DNA from: Atopobium sp. UBA2090
Lineage (GTDB): Bacteria; Actinomycetota; Coriobacteriia; Coriobacteriales; Atopobiaceae
Direction: 5' to 3'
DNA: 64,000 nucleotides
Assembly: GCA_002331575.1 (NCBI GenBank)
Contig: DCZG01000050.1
Location: forward strand, 25,711 to 89,710
In this document: positions 33,095 to 41,724 of the stretch, piece by piece
How positions within the stretch are numbered: position 1 is the stretch's first letter
How the letters are laid out: each line of letters starts with the position of its first letter
Notes under the pieces: generated by a model
What the model saw: the letters and a program-made list of their open reading frames with translations, nothing else
Database searches by the model: none
Told to the model about the DNA's origin: nothing
Translations under genes and position numbers: made by a program

Positions 33095-34150
33095 ATGGCA
33101 AAGCACGCAAGACGAGATGAGCAGATTGCGCATCGCGGCATCGTTCGATATACGGTCGCCAGGTCGCTCGCCCTGTTCATTGGAGCGTTCAGCCTTGCGA
33201 ACGCCCTCGGCTATGCCCTCGGCCATTCCGCGAACCAGAACATCTGGTGGATTGACTTCTCGTGGCTCTCGGCGTGGGTTGGCGCTGCCGCCGAGAAGAT
33301 CGCCGTCATCCTGGAATGCCTCGTCGGAATCGCTCTTGTCACATGGGCCGTCAGGCCGCAGACGGACGCTCATCGCCGCGCCGTGACTGTCGTTCTTCTC
33401 GTCGTGATGGCTGTGTTCGCCGCCCAGAACGTCGTGAGCTACTGGCAGCTGCTTCTCAACGGGGTGCTCTGGCATGCCCTTCCCGTACCCTTCTCCGTAC
33501 TCGTTGCGGCCGCCCTTGTCTGGCTCTCCTCTGTCGTCGCGCGCTCAGAGGTCGTGGCACTCGACGACGCCAGCTCGCGAACGGGCATCGTCATCGGCAC
33601 GCTCGTGGTCGCGCTGGTCTTTCCGCTGCTTCAGATTTGCCTCTTTGGCACCACCGACTACCGACGAACATCCGACGCCGCCATCGTCCTTGGCGCTCAG
33701 GTCCACTCCGACGGAACACCTTCGTTGGCGTTGTCCGAGCGACTCGACACCGCCATCGAGCTCTACCGGCAGGGACGCGTCGGCACGCTGGTGATGAGCG
33801 GAGGGCGGGGCTCCGACGAGCCGGTCAACGAGGTCGACGCGATGCGCGACCATGCCGTGGCAAACGGCGTTCCGGAGTCCGCCGTCCTGCTCGACCCGCA
33901 GGGGAATTCCACCGAGGCCACCGTCGCCGACACGGTTCCCCTCATCGCCGCGCATGGGTGGGAGAGCGTCATCGTGACCAGCAGCTTCTACCACATGCCA
34001 CGCATCAAGATGATGTATCTCCTCCAGGGCGTGGACGTTCTGACCGTGCCCACCGTGGGGGACGTGCTGAACGACGGCACGGCCCAGGCCCTTCCGCGCG
34101 AGATTCCCGCCTGGTGGGTGTACTGGGCCAAGGGCACGTTCATCGGCTAG
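33095..34150 (+). CDS. YdcF/ElyC-type (DUF218) membrane protein
   Basis: Encodes 351 residues from ATG 33095, after GAGGAG. Four to five membrane segments in the first 185 residues precede a DUF218 domain with the usual marks: DAAIVLGAQVHSDGTPS, RLDTAIELYRQGRVGTLVMSGG, DPQGNSTEATVADT and VTSSFYHMPRIKMMY. E. coli members (SanA, ElyC) affect envelope integrity and peptidoglycan precursor handling; the biochemical role is unsettled. The gene points opposite to its neighbours and is bracketed by a 30-bp inverted repeat, so it may have been inserted between the ABC operon and its two-component system. Confidence 0.88.
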   Translation: MAKHARRDEQIAHRGIVRYTVARSLALFIGAFSLANALGYALGHSANQNIWWIDFSWLSAWVGAAAEKIAVILECLVGIALVTWAVRPQTDAHRRAVTVVLLVVMAVFAAQNVVSYWQLLLNGVLWHALPVPFSVLVAAALVWLSSVVARSEVVALDDASSRTGIVIGTLVVALVFPLLQICLFGTTDYRRTSDAAIVLGAQVHSDGTPSLALSERLDTAIELYRQGRVGTLVMSGGRGSDEPVNEVDAMRDHAVANGVPESAVLLDPQGNSTEATVADTVPLIAAHGWESVIVTSSFYHMPRIKMMYLLQGVDVLTVPTVGDVLNDGTAQALPREIPAWWVYWAKGTFIG

Positions 34151-34348
34151 GACGCTCACGACGGCTGCCGTCCGCATTTTTCCAGCGGACGGATTACGTA
34201 CCTCTCGCCTGGCGTCGGAGCAGGACCTCCGCACACGCGTGGCTCGACTTTTTCGCGACAAATGCATCGCACGTTGCGTTCGTCCGTTAAACATGCATCC
34301 ACGCGTGCGGAGAAGGACCCCGGCAACCTCGCTCGTCCTTCTCGGCTG

Positions 34349-34378
34349 ACATGGAAAAACAACCTGTCCCCTTTTCCA
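34349..34378 (-). repeat. 30-bp inverted repeat, right copy
   Basis: Exact reverse complement of 32899-32928. It ends six bases before the stop of the histidine kinase gene and could also serve as its terminator, because the minus strand reads GGAAAA ... TTTTTCC. Confidence 0.8.
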
Positions 34379-34383
34379 GGTTT

Positions 34384-35415
34384 TCAGACCACCTGGGTGA
34401 GGTTGGTGGGAAACGTCAGCGTCGCGCGGGTGAAGCCCCCCTGCTCCGACTCCATGCGAACGCCCACACCCATCTTGTCGCAGAGCCGCTTCACGAGGTA
34501 GAGTCCCAGGCCCGTCGACTTCGTCTGACCCTCGAGTCGACCGTTCTGCCCGACGAAGCCCTTGTCGAAGACGCGTGGGAGGTCCTCGGCCGGGATGCCG
34601 ATGCCGTTGTCCTCGACGGCGAGCTCCACGCACTCATCGGCGGTACCGCGCCCCCGGACCCGGGCGGAGAAGGCAAGGCAGGGGGCGGCGGCGCGATACT
34701 TCACCGCGTTCTCGACGAGCTGGCCGAGCACGAAGCTCATCCACTTGGCATCGGCGAACACGGTCACGTCGAGGCCCTGCACCTCCACGCGCACGCCACC
34801 GTCGATGAGGGAACGGGCGTGCCCCCTCACCGCGTCGGTGACGATGTCCCTGAGCCGCACCTCGCGAATGACGTAGTCCCGGTCGAGGGTCGCTGAGCGC
34901 GCGTAGTAGAGCGCCTGGTCGACGTAGCCGTCGATGCGCCCGAGCTCACGCGCGAGAGACGACGAGACCTGCCCAGGATTGCTGTCGGTGATGATCCTTG
35001 CCGCGGCGATGGGCGTCTTGACCTCGTGAACCCACGCCTCGACGTACTCGCGGTACTCGTTCGACTCGTCACGAGCGGCGTCAGCCTCGACACGACCCTC
35101 GCGCGAGACCGCCTCGATGGCGTCCCACGCAATCTCCCCCTCGACGAAGCTCGGCTCCCCCACGAGCTCGACGGCGTTGAGCGGGGACTCGTCCTCACCA
35201 CTCGTGGCGGCGGCAAGGTCGCTCCAGAACCGATGCCTGCGGCCGTAGTCGAGCGCGCCGCGCGCGACCGCGGCACCGAGGAGCAGGAGATCGAGAAAGA
35301 CGATGGCATCGCGTCCCATGCCGCTGCCGTCCAGGACCACGTCCACAAGGAGGACGGAGAGCAGCGTCACGCAGACGGAGGCGGCGCGATCGCGAAGGTA
35401 TCTTCCGAGTCCCAT
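34384..35415 (-). CDS. BceS-like intramembrane-sensing histidine kinase
   Basis: Encodes 343 residues from ATG 35415. Two close membrane segments near the N-terminus (about residues 11-55) leave almost no external loop, as in the BceS class. The H box is EAWVHEVKTPIAA, then LGQLVENAVKYR (N box), EDNGIGIPAEDLPRVFDKGFVG and STGLGLYLVKRLCDKMG (G boxes). Kinases of this class sense through a BceAB transporter, which here is encoded 1.6 kb away, across the inverted-repeat segment. It follows the regulator by 7 bases. Confidence 0.93.
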   Translation of the reverse strand: MGLGRYLRDRAASVCVTLLSVLLVDVVLDGSGMGRDAIVFLDLLLLGAAVARGALDYGRRHRFWSDLAAATSGEDESPLNAVELVGEPSFVEGEIAWDAIEAVSREGRVEADAARDESNEYREYVEAWVHEVKTPIAAARIITDSNPGQVSSSLARELGRIDGYVDQALYYARSATLDRDYVIREVRLRDIVTDAVRGHARSLIDGGVRVEVQGLDVTVFADAKWMSFVLGQLVENAVKYRAAAPCLAFSARVRGRGTADECVELAVEDNGIGIPAEDLPRVFDKGFVGQNGRLEGQTKSTGLGLYLVKRLCDKMGVGVRMESEQGGFTRATLTFPTNLTQVV

Positions 35416-35422
35416 GGCTCGC

Positions 35423-36085
35423 CTACACCGAATAGCCCTGGCCACGGTGCGTGACCAGGTAGTCGTTCACGCCGAGACGGGCGAGCGTCTGACGCAGCCG
35501 GTTGATGTTCACCGTGAGGGTGTTGTCATCCACGAAGGCATCCGAGTCCCACAGCTCCACCATGATCGTCTCGCGAGGAACGATCGCGCCGGCGCTCCTC
35601 ATGAGAAGCGAGAGGATGCGGAGCTCGTTCTTCGTGAGCTCAACGGTTCGTCCGTTGGCAGTCACGGTGGACCGCGACACGTCGAGCGTGAGCCCGCTGT
35701 GCGACATCGTGGTCGCAGCCATCCCTCCCACGCGTCGCAGGAGCGCCTCGATGCGGACGAGAAGGACGTGGCTGCTGTAGGGCTTGGCGATGAAGTCGTC
35801 GGCGCCGAGCGTCATGCACATGACCTCGTCGATCTCGCCGGTTCGGCTCGTCACGACGATGATGGGGACGCTCGAGCGGCTGCGAATCTCCCGGCACACG
35901 ACGGTGCCATCGAGGCTGGGGAGGTTGAGGTCGAGAAGCACGAGGTCGGGGCTTGCCTCCAGCGTCGCGTCGACCACGCGGTCGAACGACGTGACGACAA
36001 CGGGCTCGTGGCCGTTCTTCTGGAGCATCTCCGACAGGGCGGAGCGAATCGACTCGTCGTCCTCGATGATCGCTATTCTCGCCAC
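35423..36085 (-). CDS. OmpR-family response regulator (BceR-like)
   Basis: A 220-residue regulator. Receiver: IIEDDE, phospho-Asp in LVLLDLNLP, Thr in VVTSRTG and Lys in FIAKPYSS. Winged-helix domain: VELTKNELRILSLLM through DDNTLTVNINRLRQTLARLG and VTHRGQGYSV. The DNA-binding end matches BceR/VraR-like OmpR regulators. It is the first gene of a two-gene operon with the kinase and likely controls the ABC operon at 28341-32797. Confidence 0.95.
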   Translation of the reverse strand: MARIAIIEDDESIRSALSEMLQKNGHEPVVVTSFDRVVDATLEASPDLVLLDLNLPSLDGTVVCREIRSRSSVPIIVVTSRTGEIDEVMCMTLGADDFIAKPYSSHVLLVRIEALLRRVGGMAATTMSHSGLTLDVSRSTVTANGRTVELTKNELRILSLLMRSAGAIVPRETIMVELWDSDAFVDDNTLTVNINRLRQTLARLGVNDYLVTHRGQGYSV

Positions 36086-36176
36086 GAGCGCCTCCCTCAG
36101 ATGGTGCCGACACGGCCCATTATCGCACGCGACGCGACAGGTTCAAAAACGAGGACACCACTCGCGTCTGAAGGCG

Positions 36177-37664
36177 TTATCTCGCAGCGGCTTCCCTCTT
36201 GTCGGCATCCGCATGCTTGTTGCCGTAGGCGAGAAGCACGCCCGCTCCCACCGCGATCCAGGCGATTGTGATGACCCACTCCACGCCGTTGAGGGCGGCG
36301 GGGCTGAAGGGCACGACCATCAGGGCGATGACGATGATCCCGGCCACCATGGCGCAGACGATGCCCGCCATGCCGCCGTTGACCTTGTATGGACGCGGCA
36401 GGTTCGGCTCGGTCTTGCGCAGCTTGAAGCAGGCGAACCCGGCCATGGTGCAGGCGAAGATGAAACCGAGCGAGGCGACGTTGGTCAGCGGGACGAGCAT
36501 GTTCCGGCCGAGGAACGGACCGACGAGCGTGAGCACCGCCATGACGATGTTGGCCTTGCGCGGGGCGCCGCTCCTGGGGTCGATCTCGGCGAACGACGGG
36601 GGCAGCATCTCCTTGCGACCCATGGCGAGCATGAGGCGGGACGACGCACCGAAGAACGAGTTCATCGGGCCGAGGGGGCCGAGGGTGCCGATGGTGAGCA
36701 TCGCGAGGTAGAAGAAGATGTTGATGCGCTCGAGCACGGCCAGCGCGGGAACGGACAGGGTCACGAACTCGTGCCAGTCGACGATGGTGCCAAAGGAGTA
36801 GATGCAGACGAGGTAGAAGATGCCCGAGGCGAGAAGGGCGATGGCCGGGATGAGACCGAACTTCTTCCAGTCGAGGTTGGCCGAGGCCTCCTCGGCCTGC
36901 TGCGGGATGGTGTCGAAGCCCGCATAGAAGAAGGGGGTCATGACGAGCACGGCCACGACGCCGCCGAGAAGGCTCGTGGCATCCGTGGAGCTACCGCCCG
37001 CGGCATCCGTGACCTGCGAGAAGACGGGAAGCGCGTTGGACGGTGAGCCAGTCATGAACGAGATGACCATGGCAAGGACCATACCGGCGAGCAGCGCCTT
37101 GGTGAGAAAGCCCGAGAGCTTTGCCGCCGCGCCGGCGCCATGGAAGTTGAGGTAGATGACGAGAACCGCGAAGCACAGGGCGATGACCGTCGGCCACAGG
37201 TAGACGTCGGCACCCAGAATCGAGTAGAGCCTCACCGAGCGGAGCCATGTGAGCGCGGGGAGCTGCGACCAACGATCGGTCAGCAGTGTGGAGATCGCGA
37301 TGGCCTCCCACGGGCACAGCGGCGCGTTGCCGAGAAGGAGCATCCAGCCCGTGAAGAATCCCATCTTCCTGCCATACGTGCGGTCGACGTACTCGATGAT
37401 GCCGCCGGAGATCGGGATGGCGGCGGTGAGCTCTCCGAAGCACATGCCGATGGGGACGAGGAACAGGGCACCAATCGCGAAGGCGATCATGGCGGGAATC
37501 GGGCCACCGCCGAGTATCATCCAGTCGCCGACGAGAAGGACCCAGCCGGTGCCGATGATGGCCCCGAAGCCGATGGTGAAGAAGTTGAAGAGCGTGAGCT
37601 CCTTCTTCATCCCGGTGCCCCCTCCCCCCGTGGTCTGGTCATGTGTGCTGGCTATCTCTGACAT
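36177..37664 (-). CDS. APC superfamily amino acid permease
   Basis: Encodes 495 residues from ATG 37664, directly after GGAGGG. About 12 membrane segments; the first starts FFTIGFGAIIGTGWVLLVGD with the GxG unwound-helix motif of amino acid/polyamine permeases. A Gly/Thr-rich polar N-terminus of about 20 residues precedes it. The sequence is distant from the two agmatine-island carriers. Substrate unknown. It stands alone between the Bce-like regulator and gluQ. Confidence 0.88.
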   Translation of the reverse strand: MSEIASTHDQTTGGGGTGMKKELTLFNFFTIGFGAIIGTGWVLLVGDWMILGGGPIPAMIAFAIGALFLVPIGMCFGELTAAIPISGGIIEYVDRTYGRKMGFFTGWMLLLGNAPLCPWEAIAISTLLTDRWSQLPALTWLRSVRLYSILGADVYLWPTVIALCFAVLVIYLNFHGAGAAAKLSGFLTKALLAGMVLAMVISFMTGSPSNALPVFSQVTDAAGGSSTDATSLLGGVVAVLVMTPFFYAGFDTIPQQAEEASANLDWKKFGLIPAIALLASGIFYLVCIYSFGTIVDWHEFVTLSVPALAVLERINIFFYLAMLTIGTLGPLGPMNSFFGASSRLMLAMGRKEMLPPSFAEIDPRSGAPRKANIVMAVLTLVGPFLGRNMLVPLTNVASLGFIFACTMAGFACFKLRKTEPNLPRPYKVNGGMAGIVCAMVAGIIVIALMVVPFSPAALNGVEWVITIAWIAVGAGVLLAYGNKHADADKREAAAR

Positions 37665-37894
37665 GCCCCCTCCTTCCGAATCGACTGCGTCGTGTTGCCG
37701 AACGCTCGGGTTCCTGACTCCCCGGCAGCCCAAAGCCCCGGCCTCCTGCTTTCTTCTCGTCCCAAACTAGTGGTCTGCAAGGGCCCTCCCCGCTCGCTGG
37801 AGACCTGCGGGGCGGAGCGGAAAACGAGCGGAACCGCCCGGGCGGCGAATGGCCAAGCAACTGCCAGAGCGCTACGATACTGCCCGACATCGAC

Positions 37895-38869
37895 ATGAGC
37901 GGGGCGGAATTGGCAGAAAACGAGCAGTTCATAGGGCGCTTCGCGCCGACCCCCTCCGGACGCATGCACCTGGGGAACGCATTCTCGTGCCTCTTGGCAT
38001 GGCTGGCGGCGCGCTCCGCCGGCGGCCGCATGATCCTGCGGATCGAAGACCTCGACCCGCGCGCCCAGGACCCCCTAGCAGCTCGTCTCGTCATGGACGA
38101 CCTCGCCTGGCTCGGGCTCGATTGGGACGAGGGCCCCTTTTTCCAGAGCCGTCGCACCGACGTCTACGCCGAGGCGATCTCTCGGCTCGAGGCCAGGGGC
38201 CTCACCTATCCCTGCTTTTGCACCCGTTCCGAGCTTCATGCGTCAACCGCGCCTCACGCCTCCGATGGCACCTACGTGTATCAGGGGACCTGCCGCAACC
38301 TCTCACCCGCTGAGGTGGCTCGTCGTTCACGGGTTCGCCCGCCCGCGACGCGTCTCCGCGTCCCCGACGCGACGGACCCCGCAGCCGTGGTTCGCTTCCG
38401 CGACCTCGTCTGCGGTCCTCAGGAGGAAAACCTCGCCCGGGAGTGCGGAGACTTCCTCGTGCGGAGAAGCGACGGGGTGGTCGCCTATCAGCTCGCCGTC
38501 GTGGTTGACGACGCTCTCATGGGCGTTACGCAGGTGGTGCGCGGACGCGACCTCCTCGGTTCGGTCGCCAGACAGATCTACCTCCATCATCTTCTCGGCT
38601 CTGAACCTCCGAGCTTCGCTCACGTGCCACTCCTCGTCGCGCCAGACGGTCGGCGCCTCTCCAAGAGAGACCGCGACCTCGACCTCGGCTTCATCAGGGG
38701 GCACGAGCAGGGTCCCGAGCGCGTGGTGGGCATCCTCGCCCACGCCGCGGGACTAGCTGAGAAGGACGAGAGCATGAGCGCCGCCGATCTCGTTCCGCGC
38801 TTCTCATGGGAGGCACTCGCGGGATGTCCCAACGAGATTGTCGCGGACGGAGATTTTCTTGCGCAATGA
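37895..38869 (+). CDS. gluQ: Glutamyl-Q tRNA(Asp) synthetase
   Basis: A 324-residue truncated glutamyl-tRNA synthetase that attaches glutamate to queuosine at the anticodon of tRNA-Asp. GRFAPTPSGRMHLGNA is the HIGH-type motif, PCFCTR with a later YxxxC (YQGTC) forms the zinc site, and LSKRDRD replaces KMSKS. It lacks the C-terminal anticodon-binding domain of GluRS, as the family does. No ribosome site precedes the ATG, and TACGAT at 37872-37877 could start transcription about ten bases before it, so the mRNA may be nearly leaderless. With queT in the same window, the cell appears to use queuosine. Confidence 0.93.
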   Translation: MSGAELAENEQFIGRFAPTPSGRMHLGNAFSCLLAWLAARSAGGRMILRIEDLDPRAQDPLAARLVMDDLAWLGLDWDEGPFFQSRRTDVYAEAISRLEARGLTYPCFCTRSELHASTAPHASDGTYVYQGTCRNLSPAEVARRSRVRPPATRLRVPDATDPAAVVRFRDLVCGPQEENLARECGDFLVRRSDGVVAYQLAVVVDDALMGVTQVVRGRDLLGSVARQIYLHHLLGSEPPSFAHVPLLVAPDGRRLSKRDRDLDLGFIRGHEQGPERVVGILAHAAGLAEKDESMSAADLVPRFSWEALAGCPNEIVADGDFLAQ

Positions 38870-38879
38870 GCTGCGGCGG

Positions 38880-38908
38880 TTGTGATGCCACCCGCTTGGG
38901 GGTATCAT
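38880..38908 (+). promoter_or_regulatory. Promoter of tRNA-Ser (TTGTGA-17-TATCAT)
   Basis: The -35 TTGTGA (38880-38885) and -10 TATCAT (38903-38908) are separated by exactly 17 bases, and the mature tRNA begins 18 bases later. GGGGG precedes the -10, as in other promoters in this window. Confidence 0.75.
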
Positions 38909-38925
38909 TCTCTGGCACAACGTTC

Positions 38926-39016
38926 GGAGAGCTGACCGAGAGGCCGAAGGTGCTCGCCTGCTAAGCGAGTATAGGACTAAATCCTATCTGGGGTTCGAAT
39001 CCCCAGCTCTCCGCCA
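38926..39016 (+). tRNA. tRNA-Ser(GCU)
   Basis: Acceptor arms GGAGAGC and GCTCTCC pair fully; the anticodon loop CTGCTAA gives GCU; the long variable arm (TATAGGACTAAATCCTAT) marks a class II tRNA; the T loop is GGTTCGAATCC. CCA is encoded at 39014-39016. Confidence 0.97.
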
Positions 39017-39024
39017 GGACACCC

Positions 39025-39055
39025 AGCCCGTCGGCACCAGCCGACGGGCTTTTTT
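39025..39055 (+). terminator. Rho-independent terminator of tRNA-Ser
   Basis: AGCCCGTCGG (39025-39034) pairs with 39041-39050, followed by a run of six T. Textbook form. Confidence 0.93.
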
Positions 39056-39177
39056 CTTGCAGGTGCCACAGCTGCCTCCTTGGGCGGCCAGAGCAACTCG
39101 TTCGTGTCTGACAATCATGGAAATCTCTGCTCACCCTTGACGAAGGTGCCTCGACGTGGCATCTTATCTAACTGCAC

Positions 39178-39254
39178 GCGCCGTTACCTCAGCTGGATAG
39201 AGGACCTGACTACGAATCAGGGCGTCATAGGTTCGAATCCTATACGGCGCACCA
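39178..39254 (+). tRNA. tRNA-Arg(ACG)
   Basis: Acceptor GCGCCGT pairs with ACGGCGC; anticodon stem CCTGA/TCAGG with loop CTACGAA gives ACG (read as ICG after deamination); T arm GGTTCGAATCC. CCA is encoded at 39252-39254. A TTGACG word at 39137-39142 may be the -35. Confidence 0.97.
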
Positions 39255-39264
39255 CGCAAATGAC

Positions 39265-39291
39265 GGAGCCCCTTCGGGGGCTCCTTTTTTT
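39265..39291 (+). terminator. Rho-independent terminator of tRNA-Arg
   Basis: GGAGCCCC-TTCG-GGGGCTCC followed by seven T. It lies just before the stop of the convergent gene at 39306. Confidence 0.95.
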
Positions 39292-39305
39292 ACGAGCTAG
39301 CAGGG

Positions 39306-39677
39306 TCACAAACCTGAGGGCCGGAACTGCAGGACGGAATCCTTCCCGAGCGTCGCGTAGACATACTCCACCCCGGCAGCATCACAGATGTCCATGAGAT
39401 CGATGAGGGCATGGTCCTTCTCTGTGAGCCATTCCTCCACGCAGCCGCGCACGTCTCCTTCCCAGTGCCTCTCCTCCGCGAGTCTTTGCAGCGCGGCCTC
39501 CCCCAAGCTGATGCGCGAGACATGTCTGTCCTCGTCGTATACCAGTCGCGCAGAGGGTCCTGAGACCTCCTCGCGGACAGAGAGGCCCCCCGTGCCGTCG
39601 CCGCCGACGAATACCTCGCGGACGTCATCCGCCTCCGAGAACCTGGCCACCAAACGGGCGTCGCACTTCGCATCCAT
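39306..39677 (-). CDS. Small acidic protein of unknown function next to a LexA-like box
   Basis: Encodes 123 residues from ATG 39677, six bases after GGAGGGAGA. It is acidic, soluble and free of membrane spans, with the pattern VREVFVGGDGTGGLSV, then GPSARLVYDEDRHVSRISL, and a helical end DHALIDLMDICDAAGVEYVY. I do not recognise the family. Upstream is a -10 word GGGTATGAT (39715-39723) and, at its -35 side, the palindrome with GAAC-N4-GTTC core at 39737-39754, so a DNA-damage link is possible but unproven. Confidence 0.72.
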   Translation of the reverse strand: MDAKCDARLVARFSEADDVREVFVGGDGTGGLSVREEVSGPSARLVYDEDRHVSRISLGEAALQRLAEERHWEGDVRGCVEEWLTEKDHALIDLMDICDAAGVEYVYATLGKDSVLQFRPSGL

Positions 39678-39736
39678 GTCAAATCTCCCTCCCGTTATGC
39701 CTATGTCATGTTCTATCATACCCACATGCCGTGATA

Positions 39737-39754
39737 CTAGAACACATGTTCTAG
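39737..39754. promoter_or_regulatory. LexA/SOS-box-like palindrome CTAGAACA-CA-TGTTCTAG
   Basis: Perfect 8-bp arms around two bases; the core GAAC-N4-GTTC equals the Gram-positive LexA consensus core. It overlaps the expected -35 area of the gene at 39306-39677 and lies 96 bases upstream of the patatin-like gene, so it could act on either. Confidence 0.5.
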
Positions 39755-39849
39755 TCTATTTTGCTCCACCGTATTTTGACTGAAGTTCGAAAGGCCTCGG
39801 TCGTTTGGGGTATCAGGAACATATTCAAGCGCGGGGATTGGAGCTAGGT

Positions 39850-40788
39850 ATGGCCAGAGTGGACGGCATAGGAGTGGCGTTCTGCGGCGGAGGCTTTCGC
39901 TCCTTCGCGGAGGTGGCCGCCATCGAGGACATGGATCGGAACGGCATTCGCATCGGTGCGGTCGCGGGAACCTCCATGGGTGCCCTCGTAGCGGTCCTCG
40001 CGGGCGCCGGCCTCCCAGCGTCACAGATCGCGGACCTCCTGATCAAGATGGACCAGCGCGTAGTCGACGAGGGCGTCCTCAGGAACATCAAGCTCAAGGC
40101 CATCGGACTTCTCGGCGGCGTCAATGGACTCGTGGACTCGTCCATCCTCGAACGCTTCGCCCGCGACATCCTCGACGAGGCGGGTGTCAAGACCATGGAC
40201 GACATGAGGATGCCCGTCGCGCTCCCCGCCTGTGACATCGTGAGCGGCGACCTCTGCGTCTTCACGAACGACTCGAGTCTCTTCTCGGACGCAGACGGCG
40301 GCTGGACCTGCCTGACCGGCAACCTCGACCTCGCCCGCTGCATCACGGCGTCGGCCTCGTATCCCCTCGTCATCTCGCCGACCGAGTACCTGGGGAGGAC
40401 CTTCATGGACGGCGGCTGCCGCATGAACCTTCCCACGCCCCTCTTCGACCGCTCGCAGGTAGATGCCGTCGTGGGCGTGGGCATGGTCAAGCACGCGCAG
40501 CCGACGTCGGACCTCTCGCCGCTCAGCATCGCCAAACGGACGATGAGCTGCGGCGCCAACCAGCTCGACCGCATCTACAGCCAGGTGGCGGACATCTACA
40601 TCAACCTGCCCGTCTCCGGCGACGACGCCTTCCAGGCAGGGACTGGCCGACAGGTCATCGCCGAGGCGCGTCAGATGATCGTCGACCGCCCCGTCGACTG
40701 GACGCATGCGAAGCCGACCGCCCTCGAGGCGGTTCGCCGGGCGGCCGTGGACGCCCTCTCGCGCATGGTGAGAACCCACACCGACTAG
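39850..40788 (+). CDS. Patatin-like phospholipase family protein
   Basis: Encodes 312 residues from ATG 39850, preceded by GGAG; the longer frame from 39805 begins before the likely transcript start (GGGGTATCAG at 39807-39816). The Ser-Asp dyad set is present: oxyanion loop FCGGGFRSFAE, nucleophile GTSMG, and FMDGGCRMNLP with the Asp. It should hydrolyse acyl esters of lipids in the cytoplasm or at the membrane. No signal peptide. It is single, with deoC convergent downstream. Confidence 0.93.
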   Translation: MARVDGIGVAFCGGGFRSFAEVAAIEDMDRNGIRIGAVAGTSMGALVAVLAGAGLPASQIADLLIKMDQRVVDEGVLRNIKLKAIGLLGGVNGLVDSSILERFARDILDEAGVKTMDDMRMPVALPACDIVSGDLCVFTNDSSLFSDADGGWTCLTGNLDLARCITASASYPLVISPTEYLGRTFMDGGCRMNLPTPLFDRSQVDAVVGVGMVKHAQPTSDLSPLSIAKRTMSCGANQLDRIYSQVADIYINLPVSGDDAFQAGTGRQVIAEARQMIVDRPVDWTHAKPTALEAVRRAAVDALSRMVRTHTD

Positions 40789-40822
40789 AGGACGGGCACG
40801 TCATCGCTCCCCTGACGTGCGC

Positions 40823-41533
40823 TTACAGCTCGAAGGCATCCTCACCCGAGGCGGCAAGTCGCCTCTTGAGCTCCTCGATGATGGGGATGCCGGCACTGCA
40901 GCCGATGCGCTCGGCGCCTGCCGCCACCATGGCGAGGAAGGCATCGGCTGTGCGGATGCCTCCGGCGGCCTTCACCTTCACGCGGGGGTCGACGTGCTCG
41001 CGCATGAGCCTCACGTCGTCGACGGTCGCGCCACCTGTCGAGAAGCCCGTAGACGTCTTGACGAAGGTCGGCAGGACCTCGCTTGCTATCTCGCAGAGCC
41101 CGATCTTCTCACCGTCCTCGAGGAGGCAGTTCTCGAAGATGACCTTGGACGGGGCGCCCGCCTTGCGACAGGCGTCGACGACAGAGGACATTTCCTCTTT
41201 GACGTAGTCCCAGTTGCCAGCCTTGACCTCGGTGAGGTTAACGACGTAGTCAATCTCGTTCGCGCCGTTGGTGAGGGCGTCCTCGGTCTCGAAGACCTTG
41301 GTGGCAATGCTGGTCTGCCCGAGGGGGAAGCCGATGGCGGCTCCCGTGTGGACGTCCGTTCCCGCGAGAAGCCCGGAGCAGAGCTTAGCCTGCGCCGAGT
41401 TGATTGCGACCATGCGGAAGTGGTAGCTCACCGCCTCCTTGCAGAGTCTCTCCATGTCCTCCCGCGTCGCGTCCGCGTGAAGGTTGGTGTGGTCGACGAG
41501 ACGGGCAAGGTCATCGATGGTGTAGCGCTTCAT
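40823..41533 (-). CDS. deoC: Deoxyribose-phosphate aldolase
   Basis: A 236-residue class I aldolase that splits 2-deoxyribose 5-phosphate to acetaldehyde and glyceraldehyde 3-phosphate. Marks: [28 protein letters not shown], and [14 protein letters not shown] with the Schiff-base lysine, then [13 protein letters not shown]. It is divergent from a GntR regulator, which is the likely controller. A TAGGAT -10-like word lies in the space before its start. Confidence 0.96.
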   Translation of the reverse strand: MKRYTIDDLARLVDHTNLHADATREDMERLCKEAVSYHFRMVAINSAQAKLCSGLLAGTDVHTGAAIGFPLGQTSIATKVFETEDALTNGANEIDYVVNLTEVKAGNWDYVKEEMSSVVDACRKAGAPSKVIFENCLLEDGEKIGLCEIASEVLPTFVKTSTGFSTGGATVDDVRLMREHVDPRVKVKAAGGIRTADAFLAMVAAGAERIGCSAGIPIIEELKRRLAASGEDAFEL

Positions 41534-41724
41534 GACAGTCTCCCTGGAACGGCGTCCGATGCGTGTGGTTATCCTACCATATGTCAGACTTAATGGCTAT
41601 ATTTCTCTTTATGACCGAATGAACTCTGGAAAATGGTAGTGGCTTACTGCGTGTTTGCGAATTCAATGATAGTATTCGGTTGGTTATGTCTGGCATTTCC
41701 TTTCTGACAGCGAGGCGCGGGAAG

